Assembly (NCBI GenBank): GCA_036267155.1
Contig: DATAWP010000041.1
Span: 124,001-188,000 of the forward strand
DNA: 64,000 nucleotides
From: PALSA-1353 sp036267155
Lineage (GTDB): Bacteria > Planctomycetota > Phycisphaerae > Tepidisphaerales > Tepidisphaeraceae
Reading direction: 5' to 3'
Positions 50,566-59,234 of this stretch are shown here, in pieces. A program made the position numbers and the translations under genes. Within the stretch, counting starts at the first letter, position 1, and each line of letters starts with the position of its first letter. The notes under the pieces are model-generated. The model saw nothing but the letters and a program-made list of their open reading frames with translations, made no database searches and had not been told where the DNA came from.

Positions 50566-52821
50566 ATGACCACCAAGTTTCGCTACTACCGGACCGTCCG
50601 CGATCCCCGGCCCGTCGATGACTGGCGGGCCATGCTCACGCAGGCGGCACTCGTGCTGGCCCTGGCCCTCGCCGCCTGCCGGTGCATGTTGCTCGAAACC
50701 ATCCGCGATCCGTTCGACATCAACGTCGGCGGCGTGGCCATCCCGCTCGGGACCGGCGCCGATGCGTCGCTCGTGCTGGATCTGCTCTGCTGCATCCCGG
50801 CCATGCTCGTGCTGCTGCGCCGATGCCTGGACAAGACCTACACTATCCGCTGGGGTTGGTCGCTCGCGCTGATCGCTCCGCTGGCCATTTGGATGGCCGC
50901 CAGCGTCGGATGGGCGGACGATCAATTCGCCGATGTCATTTCCACGGCCAATTTCGTCGCGGCGATGGCGCTGCTGTGGGCGATGGCGCAGATCGTGCGA
51001 AGCTGGTTGCGCTTGCGCGTCGTCGCGGCCGTCGCGTATGGACTGCTTCTTACTTTCCTCGTCTGCGGGTTTGAATACAAATTCGTCGAGATGCCGGGGC
51101 TGCAGGAACAGCAAACGAAACTTCTCCAGCAACAGGGCCTCGACCCCAACAGCTTCGCCGGGCAGGCTTTCGTCAGAAAAATTGGCGAACTCGTGGGGTT
51201 CAATGCCTCGGCCAATTCGTTCGCTGGACTGATCGTGCTGCTGATGACCATCGGACTGGGCGTGGTGATTCAGCGCGTCAAAGACCGCGATGATCCCGGC
51301 TGGGCCGTCGCCCTGGCGATCTTTTTCCCGCTGGCCATCTGGCTGCTGGTGGATACGCAATCGAAAGCCGCGCTGGTCATGCCGGTGTTGGTGATCGGGC
51401 TCTTCGCGATCCTGTGGAGATGGCGCGGCCCGATCGCCCGCCAATCCAAACGATGGTTCTGGATCGGCTGCGGAATCGTCGCTCTTTGCATCGCCGCCGT
51501 CATTGGTCACGGGCTTTTCCATCACGGGTTGCCGACCGCCAGCTTGAACTTCCGATGGCGATATTGGTCGGCCGCCTGGAGAATGTTCCTGCGGCATCCG
51601 ATCCGCGGATTCGGATGGGAAAATTTCGGTCCCCACTACGTGCGCGACCGCCTCCCCGCCGCTTCCGAGGAAATCCGCGATCCGCATGATTTCCTCATTC
51701 GATTCTTCGTCGAACTCGGCGCCGTCGGCGGAATCCTGCTGGTGGCATGGCTTGGCCGGCTCTGGTGGGATTTGACGCGCCCGGTTGCGCCGCCGGCCGT
51801 AGTTCCGCCGCCGGCAAAGACGCCGAACTATCGCGATATTTTATTCCTCTGCGTCATCGCCGTCGTGGCTATTCTCATCAACACCTTGGCCAGCGTCGAT
51901 TTCGCGCAGAGCACCGGATATATCGCCATGGCGATGATTAAGCGATTGCTCTATCTTTGCGCTCTGGTGATCGGGTGCCTGGTTGTTTCACTCCGCAATC
52001 TGGAAAATCCCCGGATCGACGAGCGGCCAGCCCCGTGGATACTGTATGGAATCCTCGTCGGCGTGGGCGTGTTCCTGATCCACAACCTCATCGAATTCTC
52101 AATCTTTGAGCCGGGACCCACGTGTCTGTTCGGCATCCTGGTTGGCGCGGCGCTGGGCATCCGGCTCGGCAATCCGCCAGTCCGAACACCGCACATTTCG
52201 CGCATCGCCATCGGGGCGCTGGCGGCGACGTGCGCCATCTGGTTCGCCGCCGTGGGCTGGATCGTTGTCCCCGTCTGTCGCGCCGAAGCGGCCGCGCATC
52301 TCGGCGATGAACAGCTTCTCGCCGGACACTTTCAGGCTGCCTCCAATGACTACGGCTATGCCGATCAGATCCTGCCGATGAATGCCGACTACGCTTTCCG
52401 CGCCGGGCGGGCGCTGCATATTTCCGTCGGGCCACCCGTGACGCTCACCAATCCCGAAGAACTCGATCGCGCCGTTCGGCTCAAAAAACAGATCATCTCC
52501 TGGTACACGATCGCTATTGATAAAGACCCCGTTTTCCTGGCGGCCTATCACTTGCGGGCGATCTTCTGGCTCCAAACCGGCAACGCCGATCGGATGATCG
52601 CGGATTTCGACAAGGTGATGCAACTGAATCCCAATGAGGTCTCGCTTCGCCTGGAATACGCCCGGGATTTGGAAATGTTCCACCTCCTGCCGCAGGCAAA
52701 AAAACAATACGAACTCGCCTTGTCATACAACGATCAGCTCGACAAAGCCGAGCCGAAGCGGCTGACCCAGAAAAACGAAGATGCGGCAAGGAAAGAAATG
52801 GAGCCGCTGCCGGCAGAATAG
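50566..52821 (+). CDS. O-antigen ligase/polymerase-like membrane protein with C-terminal TPRs
   Basis: A 751-residue protein with about eleven membrane helices and a periplasmic signature resembling the Wzy/WaaL family: HPIRGFGWENFGPHY, then DPHDFLIRFFVELGAVGG. Such proteins transfer or polymerise polyprenyl-linked glycans. After the last helix (~560) comes an alpha-helical region with TPR-like repeats (AAYHLRAIFWLQTGNADRM, LEYARDLEMFHLLPQAKKQ). ATG 50566 is used; no ribosome site is seen because an inverted-repeat arm occupies the upstream bases. It follows the WecA-like initiating enzyme, consistent with one glycan pathway. Confidence 0.82.
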   Translation: MTTKFRYYRTVRDPRPVDDWRAMLTQAALVLALALAACRCMLLETIRDPFDINVGGVAIPLGTGADASLVLDLLCCIPAMLVLLRRCLDKTYTIRWGWSLALIAPLAIWMAASVGWADDQFADVISTANFVAAMALLWAMAQIVRSWLRLRVVAAVAYGLLLTFLVCGFEYKFVEMPGLQEQQTKLLQQQGLDPNSFAGQAFVRKIGELVGFNASANSFAGLIVLLMTIGLGVVIQRVKDRDDPGWAVALAIFFPLAIWLLVDTQSKAALVMPVLVIGLFAILWRWRGPIARQSKRWFWIGCGIVALCIAAVIGHGLFHHGLPTASLNFRWRYWSAAWRMFLRHPIRGFGWENFGPHYVRDRLPAASEEIRDPHDFLIRFFVELGAVGGILLVAWLGRLWWDLTRPVAPPAVVPPPAKTPNYRDILFLCVIAVVAILINTLASVDFAQSTGYIAMAMIKRLLYLCALVIGCLVVSLRNLENPRIDERPAPWILYGILVGVGVFLIHNLIEFSIFEPGPTCLFGILVGAALGIRLGNPPVRTPHISRIAIGALAATCAIWFAAVGWIVVPVCRAEAAAHLGDEQLLAGHFQAASNDYGYADQILPMNADYAFRAGRALHISVGPPVTLTNPEELDRAVRLKKQIISWYTIAIDKDPVFLAAYHLRAIFWLQTGNADRMIADFDKVMQLNPNEVSLRLEYARDLEMFHLLPQAKKQYELALSYNDQLDKAEPKRLTQKNEDAARKEMEPLPAE

Positions 52822-52840
52822 CGCGAGAACGCTTCGCCCG

Positions 52841-53470
52841 CTACCGACTCAGCTTTTCACGGACCGAATTAGCCAGTTCGCGTTCCATCGCTTCGTCGCG
52901 GCCAAGTGCATACCAGTAACGATTGGGAATGCTTGCGCCTTGTTCCGTGGCGCGCGTCGGGGTTTCGCCCAGCGGCGTGAAAGCCTGGGGAGCCTGCGAA
53001 ACCGTCGAGATCCGGCGCTCGGGATGCGACGATTGCTCAATCAATACTTTCGGACGGGCGACATAGGTCCCATCCGGGCCGCGCGACAACTCGAAGCGAA
53101 CCGAGCGGCGGATCGTTTGTAGCGTATCCTCGATCACTTCGTAAATGTCGCCCGCATCGCTGCGCCAAAACTCGAACGCCTGCTTGGAAATCATGGGCCA
53201 AGTTGTAAGCACGCCCTCGCGGTAATCCTCTTCATCGATGTCGAATTGATCGTTCCGGAGGGTTTGGGCGCAGGCGTTCCAGAGCTTCTGGTAATCGCGG
53301 CTGCTGACCGATGCAACGGCCGGCTGATTGAGCCAGTACGCATCGGTGCCGCGTTCGGCGGGAATGGACATAAGCGCTGGGCGAGTGGTGGGCGTGGGAT
53401 TCCGGGAGTTGTCCGCGCATCCGGCGAGGATGCAGAGCGCGGCGAAAAACGTGATGGGTGCGGGCTTCAT
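52841..53470 (-). CDS. Hypothetical lipoprotein
   Basis: A 209-residue exported protein with lipobox ILAGC, a Pro/Thr-rich linker, and a soluble domain beginning near YWLNQPAVASVSSRDYQKLW. The middle (FDIDEEDYREGVLTTWP and ETLQTIRR-like sequence) resembles proteins seen mainly in planctomycetes, but I cannot name a family. The ATG at 53470 overlaps the pyruvate kinase stop as ATGA (53467-53470), a coupling arrangement. An ATG two codons earlier at 53476 is also possible. Confidence 0.68.
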   Translation of the reverse strand: MKPAPITFFAALCILAGCADNSRNPTPTTRPALMSIPAERGTDAYWLNQPAVASVSSRDYQKLWNACAQTLRNDQFDIDEEDYREGVLTTWPMISKQAFEFWRSDAGDIYEVIEDTLQTIRRSVRFELSRGPDGTYVARPKVLIEQSSHPERRISTVSQAPQAFTPLGETPTRATEQGASIPNRYWYALGRDEAMERELANSVREKLSR

Positions 53471-54969
53471 TTCCATGCCGCGTCAACGATCTGGCCGCTG
53501 GCCAGATTGTTATCGACTTCGCCGGTCCAGCGCTCGCCGACGGTGTGGATGATGATGCCGTTGACGGTGCCGGGCGTGCCGAGCGCGGCGCCGGCAACGA
53601 TGACGATACGGTCGCCAAGCGCCGCGAATTTGCGCTCCTGGACCAGAGCATCGACGCTATCGACAAGGTCGAGCATTTTTTGCGGCGGCGTCAATTCCTG
53701 CGGAATAACGCCAAAGTGCATCGCCATTCTCCGTAGCGTGCGATGATCGCTGGACAGCGCAACCAGGGGAACGGGAAACCGCCCCTTGGAAAAGATGCGT
53801 GCCGTGGCCCCGGTCTGGCTCCAGACGACGACCAGCTTGATGTTCAGATCGTTAACGATCTCCAGCACGCCGCGCGCAATCGCCGTAGAAAATCGGAGCG
53901 TGGACGAACCCGTCCTTGAGACGATCGGCGCCGCCGATGTCGAGCGGATGAGGTAATCCTCCGTCACTTCCGCGACGTGAGCCATCGTGTGGACCGAGCC
54001 GAGGGGAAATTTGCCGACCGACGTTTCGCCGCTGAGCATGACCGCATCGGTCCCGTCGAAGATGGCGTTGGCGACGTCGCTGACCTCGGCCCGCGTGGGG
54101 CTGGCCTGCTCGATCATCGACTGGAGCATCTGCGTCGCGACGATCACCGGCTTGCCCGCCGTCTGGCAGCGGCGGATCAGATCCTTCTGGATGATCGGCA
54201 CCTCGGCCACGTCCATTTCCACGCCCAGGTCGCCCCGCGCGATCATCAGGCCGTCGGATGCTTCCACAATTTCGTCGATATGCGTCAGCGCCTCGGCCTT
54301 CTCGATCTTGGCAATGAGATGAATGTCGGCCGATTTGTTTCGCAGTTGCTCGCGCAAAAGGTACAAATCCTCGGCGGAACGCACGAAGGAAAGGGCCAGA
54401 TAATCCAAATCGTTTTCGATGGCCCAATCGACGCATTCCCAATCGCGCTGCGTGATGGAGGGGACATTGACGCTCGTATCGGGAAGATTGATCCCCTTGG
54501 AGCTTTTGAGAATCCCGCCGATCGTGCAGTTACAGCGAATCTCGCCAAATTTCTTTTCCGTGCAGATGAATCGCAGCAGGCCGTCTTCGACCAGAAGGCG
54601 ATGGCCGACTTGAACATCGTCTACAAGATTGGCGTAGATGCTGCTGACCCGGCCGTCCTGTCCAACGCAGGGGGTGCGCTGGATGACCAGTTCGTCGCCA
54701 ACCTGGATGGGCATCCCTTCGACGCCATCGTGAACGCCGATCGGCCCCAGCCGGATTTTCGGGCCGCACAGATCGCCGAGGACGGCAATCGGCTGATTCC
54801 ACCTTGCCGCGGCCTCCCGGATATTGCGCAGCATCTGGAGGTGTCCATCCAGCGCGCCGTGCGAAAAATTAAGCCGGCAGACATCTACGCCGGCCTGAAA
54901 AAGAGAATACAGCGTTTCGATGTCGCCACAGGCGGGACCCAATGTTGCGACGATTTTAGTACGAATCAT
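53467..54969 (-). CDS. pyk: Pyruvate kinase
   Basis: Pyk makes pyruvate and ATP from phosphoenolpyruvate and ADP, the last glycolytic step. Key pieces are TKIVATLGPA, the VCRLNFSHG substrate arginine, DLCGPKIRLG, the B domain (~70-165), LIAKIEKAEA with the catalytic lysine, MIARGDLGVEM with the Mg ligand, ATQMLQSMIEQASPTRAEVSDVANAI (read in parts) and SGETSVGKFP. The 500 residues match the standard bacterial enzyme. No additional C-terminal phosphoenolpyruvate-binding domain is present. A lipoprotein gene overlaps its stop by four bases. Confidence 0.96.
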   Translation of the reverse strand: MIRTKIVATLGPACGDIETLYSLFQAGVDVCRLNFSHGALDGHLQMLRNIREAAARWNQPIAVLGDLCGPKIRLGPIGVHDGVEGMPIQVGDELVIQRTPCVGQDGRVSSIYANLVDDVQVGHRLLVEDGLLRFICTEKKFGEIRCNCTIGGILKSSKGINLPDTSVNVPSITQRDWECVDWAIENDLDYLALSFVRSAEDLYLLREQLRNKSADIHLIAKIEKAEALTHIDEIVEASDGLMIARGDLGVEMDVAEVPIIQKDLIRRCQTAGKPVIVATQMLQSMIEQASPTRAEVSDVANAIFDGTDAVMLSGETSVGKFPLGSVHTMAHVAEVTEDYLIRSTSAAPIVSRTGSSTLRFSTAIARGVLEIVNDLNIKLVVVWSQTGATARIFSKGRFPVPLVALSSDHRTLRRMAMHFGVIPQELTPPQKMLDLVDSVDALVQERKFAALGDRIVIVAGAALGTPGTVNGIIIHTVGERWTGEVDNNLASGQIVDAAWK

Positions 54970-55079
54970 AATACAATCTTCGGAGCGGGCCGTCAGCGAT
55001 CATACGCGCGGGTGGCCCCGGCGGCAAAGGCGCGGACGTTCACTTTCGCAATCGGCAACAACCACGTAACATCGCGCGA

Positions 55080-55316
55080 GTGAAGTTTACCGAATACTTT
55101 CAGGCGATGCGTCAACGTCCAGATCGGGCGTGCATTCGGCTGGAGTGGATTCAGCACGTGGTCGATCATCCGGCAAAAGAGACCGTGCAGCAGGACGGTC
55201 GTATTCGGCGATGGGCGCCGATCCCTGAAATGGACGGCAGGTATTTGCGTGTTATACTGCTCCCCGACGGCCAGACTGTACATAACGCATTTTTCGATAG
55301 GTCTTTCACGCCATGA
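55080..55316 (+). CDS. DUF4258-like small protein (possible toxin)
   Basis: A 78-residue basic protein with the layout of small DUF4258/BrnT-like proteins: IRLEWIQHVVDHP, then GRIRRWAPIPEMDGRYLRVIL and VHNAFFDRSF. Comparable proteins are encoded just ahead of a DUF2283 partner, a pairing that looks like a toxin-antitoxin module. The start is GTG at 55080. Its TGA overlaps the partner ATG by four bases (ATGA). No ribosome site is obvious. Toxicity is inference from size, pairing and family resemblance. Confidence 0.6.
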   Translation: MKFTEYFQAMRQRPDRACIRLEWIQHVVDHPAKETVQQDGRIRRWAPIPEMDGRYLRVILLPDGQTVHNAFFDRSFTP

Positions 55317-55510
55317 AGATCAAATATTTCAAACAGACGGATACCTTGTACATCGAATTCAAGGCGATCGAGGTGGCGGAATCGAAGGACCTGGATGAAA
55401 ACACCATTCTTGACCTTGACCGTGATGGCCGTATTTGCGGAATCACGGTCGAACACGCCAGCGATCGCGCCGACATCCCCCACTTTTCATTCGAGCAGAT
55501 TGCCGCCTGA
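55313..55510 (+). CDS. DUF2283 family protein (possible antitoxin partner)
   Basis: A 65-residue acidic protein with the DUF2283 pattern: MKIKYFKQTDTLYIEF, VAESKDLDENTILDLDRDG and ITVEHASDRADI. It is translationally coupled to the basic DUF4258-like protein by an ATGA overlap. The gene stops two bases short of the convergent aspS end, so this pair is inserted tightly between two housekeeping genes on the opposite strand. Confidence 0.75.
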   Translation: MKIKYFKQTDTLYIEFKAIEVAESKDLDENTILDLDRDGRICGITVEHASDRADIPHFSFEQIAA

Positions 55511-55512
55511 CA

Positions 55513-57318
55513 TCATCCTTTCGGCGCATCGGTCTTACTCGCGGGCAGCACGACGCGGATGTTCGCTTCCCGCAATTGTCTATCATCCACCGGGCTGGGC
55601 GAGCCGCACATCAGATCGGCGCCGCTCTGCGTTTTGGGGAACGCGATCACGTCCCGAATGTTGGTGATGCTTCGCAGGATCATGATCAGGCGATCGAGCC
55701 CCAGGGCGATCCCGCCATGCGGCGGAGCGCCGAAATGCAGAGCATCCAGCAGGAACCCGAATTTTGCCTTCTGGGCCGCTTCGTCGATGCCCAGGAGCGA
55801 AAAAACTTTCTGCTGAATGTCCATCCGGTGGATACGGATCGATCCGCCGCCGACTTCGCTGCCGTTGACAACGATGTCATACGCCTTGCTCTTGATCGAT
55901 TCGACGGTAGCCGGATCGCGCGAATCGAGCTTGCCCAGATCGTGGTCCAGCGGAACCGTGAAGGGATGGTGCGTGGCGGAGAAGCGCTTTTCCGCCTCGT
56001 CAAATTCGAAGGCCGGAAAATCGACGATCCATATCCACGCAAATTCCGTCGACGGCGCCAGTTTCAAATCGCGAGCCATTTTCAATCGAAGTTCGCCCAG
56101 AACCTTGTGAACGATCCTCGGCTTGTCCGCGGCGAAACAGAGCAAATCGCCTTCCTTTGCTTCGGTCCGTTCGATGAGCTTCGCCGCAATCGAGGCCAGG
56201 AATTTGGCGACGCCCGTATCCAATCCACTGGCCGTCACTTTTGTAACCGCCAGGCCCTTGGCGCCGAAAACCTTGGCCCATTCGGCCAGGGCATCCGTTT
56301 CCTTACGGCTGAGTTTTCCTCCGCCGGGAACGGCAATAGCTTTCACCATCGCGGCATTTTTGAAGACGCCGAAATCGGTTTGGTGCCCTAAATCCGTGAC
56401 ATCGTGCAGTTGCATTCCGAATCGAAGGTCCGGCCGGTCCGAGCCAAATTTGCTCATCGCCTCGTCATATTGCATGTGCGGAATCGGGGTTGGAATTTCC
56501 TTGCCGAGAATCTCTTTCCAGATTTTCCGAAGTAATCCCTCCATGATGGAGATGATGTTCTCGCGGTCGATGAAGGACATTTCCACGTCGAGTTGGGTGA
56601 ACTCCGCCTGCCGATCGGCCCGCGGGTCCTCGTCGCGGAAACAGCGGACGATCTGCATGTACTTGTCGCAGCCGCTGACCATCAAAAGCTGCTTAAAAAG
56701 CTGCGGCGACTGCGGCAGAGCATAAAAGCTGCCGGGTACCAGCCGCGACGGAACGATGAAATCGCGCGCCCCTTCCGGAGTGGATTTGGTGAGAAACGGC
56801 GTCTCGATCTCCCAGAATCCCAGATCGCCGAGATAATCCCGCATGATCTTGGTCACACGATAGCGGGTGCGGAGGTTGGTCTGCATCTCGGCCCGGCGAA
56901 GGTCGAGATACCGGAACGCCAGACGCTTGTCCTCCGAGACGGTCTCGTGCTCATCCGGCGTAAACGGCGGCGTGGGAGAGGTGCTGAGCACTTCCAATTC
57001 CTTCACCCGGATTTCAATTTCGCCGGTGGGAAGCTTGGGGTTGACCAAATCCGCCCCGCGCGCGGTCACCGCACCGCTGACGCTGACGACCCATTCGCTG
57101 CGAAGCTTGCGCGATTCATCGTGATATGCTTGACCGCAGGCGTCCGAGTCGAAAACAAGCTGCGTGAGCCCGTCCCGGTCGCGGAGGTCGATGAAAACGA
57201 GTCCCCCATGGTCGCGGTAGGAATGAACCCACCCGGCGAGTTTCACGGCTTTGCCGACGTCGGATTGCCGCAGTTGTCCGCAAGTGTGTGTGCGATAGCG
57301 CGTTTCGATGGCTTCCAT
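55513..57318 (-). CDS. aspS: Aspartyl-tRNA synthetase
   Basis: A bacterial-type class IIb synthetase of 601 residues. The anticodon-binding OB fold lies at the N-terminus (GWVHSYRDHGGLVFIDLRDR, in parts). The catalytic core has motif 2 (FRDEDPRADRQAEFTQLDVEMSF, in parts) and motif 3 (GIALGLDRL). The bacterial GAD insertion is present (KGLAVTKVTASGLDTGVAKF). GAGGAACCGATC precedes the ATG at 57318. Whether it is discriminating or also charges tRNA-Asn cannot be decided from this window. It is bordered by two toxin-antitoxin-like pairs. Confidence 0.96.
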   Translation of the reverse strand: MEAIETRYRTHTCGQLRQSDVGKAVKLAGWVHSYRDHGGLVFIDLRDRDGLTQLVFDSDACGQAYHDESRKLRSEWVVSVSGAVTARGADLVNPKLPTGEIEIRVKELEVLSTSPTPPFTPDEHETVSEDKRLAFRYLDLRRAEMQTNLRTRYRVTKIMRDYLGDLGFWEIETPFLTKSTPEGARDFIVPSRLVPGSFYALPQSPQLFKQLLMVSGCDKYMQIVRCFRDEDPRADRQAEFTQLDVEMSFIDRENIISIMEGLLRKIWKEILGKEIPTPIPHMQYDEAMSKFGSDRPDLRFGMQLHDVTDLGHQTDFGVFKNAAMVKAIAVPGGGKLSRKETDALAEWAKVFGAKGLAVTKVTASGLDTGVAKFLASIAAKLIERTEAKEGDLLCFAADKPRIVHKVLGELRLKMARDLKLAPSTEFAWIWIVDFPAFEFDEAEKRFSATHHPFTVPLDHDLGKLDSRDPATVESIKSKAYDIVVNGSEVGGGSIRIHRMDIQQKVFSLLGIDEAAQKAKFGFLLDALHFGAPPHGGIALGLDRLIMILRSITNIRDVIAFPKTQSGADLMCGSPSPVDDRQLREANIRVVLPASKTDAPKG

Positions 57319-57396
57319 GATCGGTTCCTCAAAAGTCCAGCTAAATTAGAGGGTAAACAGCGGGAGTCAAACGGATGGGCGGGCGCGGCGGCGGAA

Positions 57397-57414
57397 GTCC
57401 CGATGAATCGGGAC
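57397..57414. repeat. Short intergenic palindrome
   Basis: GTCCCGAT and ATCGGGAC form a perfect 8-bp stem with a GA loop, about 80 bases upstream of aspS and 120 bases after hicA. There is no T-run, so it is more like a REP-type palindrome than a terminator. Nothing else is evident in 57319-57536. Confidence 0.5.
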
Positions 57415-57536
57415 CGGCGCCGGAACGCGCCTAGCGGTTTATTTCGGCCAGACTTTCAGAAAGGGCGTGCATGCGGGTTATCATCATAGCTAATTCGGCT
57501 ATTTTGTCGAAAGGCATGAGTAGCCGAAACTGACCG

Positions 57537-57758
57537 TCAAAGCAGAGCTACAAATTGTTCGACTGACATTCCCACGTCACGAATCAAGCCGCGAAGCAAC
57601 CCTCTATCGATTTCCCGATGGTCCGGGATTGAGAGATTGATGGGCGTTCCCGGCCGAATCAAAACCATATGACTTCCTCGCTGCCGATTGAAAATCCAAC
57701 CTGCACGTTCAAAAGCTCGACGAGCTTCGCGACCGCTGACCACCGGAAGTTGAGGCAT
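57537..57758 (-). CDS. hicA: HicA-type mRNA interferase toxin
   Basis: A 73-residue protein with the HicA/YcfA double-stranded-RNA-binding-like fold: SGREARRAFERAGWIFNRQR followed by the catalytic-histidine motif GSHMVL and the ending DREIDRGLLRGLI-like helix (here HREIDRGLLRGLI). Characterised HicA toxins cleave mRNA and are blocked by HicB. The gene is downstream of hicB by 11 bases, the antitoxin-first order. All key residues look intact, so the toxin is probably active. Confidence 0.9.
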   Translation of the reverse strand: MPQLPVVSGREARRAFERAGWIFNRQRGSHMVLIRPGTPINLSIPDHREIDRGLLRGLIRDVGMSVEQFVALL

Positions 57759-57769
57759 ACCGGTAGCCT

Positions 57770-57976
57770 TCAGACGGTGACCAATTCAACATCAAGGGAA
57801 TCGCCGGGCTGTTCAGTTTTGTCTTGTTCCGTCTCCAGCCACGCTTCGATCGCCTCACGGATATTGGTTAACGCTTCGGCCCGCGTGATGCCCTGCGACC
57901 AACAGCCCTTCAACGCGGGAACGTGGGCAACGAAGCCACGATCTTCTCCAGGCTCAATGATTACCTTCAATGTCAT
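57770..57976 (-). CDS. hicB: HicB-type antitoxin
   Basis: A 68-residue HicB-like antitoxin with the core fold VIIEPGEDRGFVAHVPALKGCWSQGITRAEALTNIREAIEAWLE (read in parts): strands, then a helix. It is acidic at the C-terminus and lacks the separate DNA-binding domain of larger HicB proteins, so autoregulation may need another factor. The ATG at 57976 has no strong ribosome site. It is the first gene of the hicBA pair. Confidence 0.88.
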   Translation of the reverse strand: MTLKVIIEPGEDRGFVAHVPALKGCWSQGITRAEALTNIREAIEAWLETEQDKTEQPGDSLDVELVTV

Positions 57977-58057
57977 CGGTTCTCAATAATACCCCTTACC
58001 GCTCCGCGAAACCAGTCGGATATTTGCAGCACGGCCCCTGGCGAAATCGCGCCTCCG

Positions 58058-59164
58058 TCACTGGTTCTGCATGATCTCCCATCGCGGCTTGGCGAACCAT
58101 TGGCGCATGACATCCTCCGCCGGCTTGCCTTGCGGCGTATACCCCTTGCCCGTGGGATCATTGCCGGGGTGCATTTCCCAAATCATGAAGCCGGCCAATT
58201 GCGGCTTGCCCCACCAACTTTGAAAAAACGCCTCATAAAGTTTTTTCTGTAAATCGTTGTCGGCCGAAAGCTGGTCCTGCGTGTAATCCCACGGATCCTT
58301 GGCCGCGTTGGCCAGGCTGCACCAGCCGGCTTCCAGCAGAATCACCGGCTTGTGAACCTGGTTGACGAACGTGAACATCTGATCCTGAATTTCCTTCCAT
58401 CGCTGGCTGATCTGATCGACCGTCACATCCCGGTTCTGGCCGAGCGTCCAGTAGCTGTTCATGCCGATGAAATCGAGATATTTCCAGAACGGCACCTTCT
58501 TGTAGCGGTCCCAATTGGACGAGTAAGTCAATTGCCCTTTGTAAATGGATCGGACATCCTTGATGGTTTGAATCCATTCATCCAGATGATCCTCTTCGGA
58601 GGTGACCAGTTCCGAGCCGACGACCAGCACATCCACGTTGGTGTTCTGTGCGATGCGTGCGTAGTGTTCGATCATGTCGCGATAATTTTCGAACCATTCG
58701 TGCCAGTCGCGCGGCTTGAGGGTGCCGCGCCATTCGCTGCTGTCGAGCGGATCATCCAACAGTACCAGCGGCATCAGGATGACGCGCAGATGTTTGCTCT
58801 TGGCGTGATCGATGATATCGGTGAGCTGCGGGACCGTCATGGTCTTTCGCATATCGACATACATGATGGTGCTTTCGCCGTTTTCCTGGCGGGCGTCGAC
58901 GACCAGCGAGACGGTGTCGGCGCCGTCGGCGGCAATTTCGTCGATGGTTTTCTTATATTCCTCAACCCAATCGACGCGCTGGAGCTGCACCGCCACCCCA
59001 CAGAATGGCCGCTGCCCGGCGATCCGCACCAGCCCGGTCACCGGCTGCTCCACTGGCGCGCTGCCGCCGCTGCTTCCGGAGGATGGCTCCGACGAGGACA
59101 TCACGCACCCCACGACGGCGGCGTACAACACGGCAGCAACGATTACGATTTTTCGGCCCAGCAT
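58058..59164 (-). CDS. GH113-like glycoside hydrolase lipoprotein
   Basis: A 368-residue exported protein with a signal ending in VVGC (lipobox-like), a Ser/Gly linker and a TIM barrel. VQLQRVDWVEEY, DTVSLVVDARQ and RVILMPLVLL mark early strands. Glu185 in VVGSEL is the candidate acid/base and Glu278 in ILLEAGW the candidate nucleophile, matching GH113-type endo-mannanases and related barrels. FIGMNSYW and GFMIWEMHPG line the active site. Activity on mannan is not shown by the sequence. It diverges from the flippase-like gene. Confidence 0.8.
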   Translation of the reverse strand: MLGRKIVIVAAVLYAAVVGCVMSSSEPSSGSSGGSAPVEQPVTGLVRIAGQRPFCGVAVQLQRVDWVEEYKKTIDEIAADGADTVSLVVDARQENGESTIMYVDMRKTMTVPQLTDIIDHAKSKHLRVILMPLVLLDDPLDSSEWRGTLKPRDWHEWFENYRDMIEHYARIAQNTNVDVLVVGSELVTSEEDHLDEWIQTIKDVRSIYKGQLTYSSNWDRYKKVPFWKYLDFIGMNSYWTLGQNRDVTVDQISQRWKEIQDQMFTFVNQVHKPVILLEAGWCSLANAAKDPWDYTQDQLSADNDLQKKLYEAFFQSWWGKPQLAGFMIWEMHPGNDPTGKGYTPQGKPAEDVMRQWFAKPRWEIMQNQ

Positions 59165-59234
59165 CTATGAATCCTCGTTCGACGATTAATATAGGCGGAA
59201 TAAGGCAGTTGCCAAGCTCCTGCCGATAATAAGA

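Noticed and set aside
57397..57414. Palindrome considered as the aspS or hicA terminator
   Set aside because: It is upstream of aspS and far from the hicA stop, and lacks a T-run.
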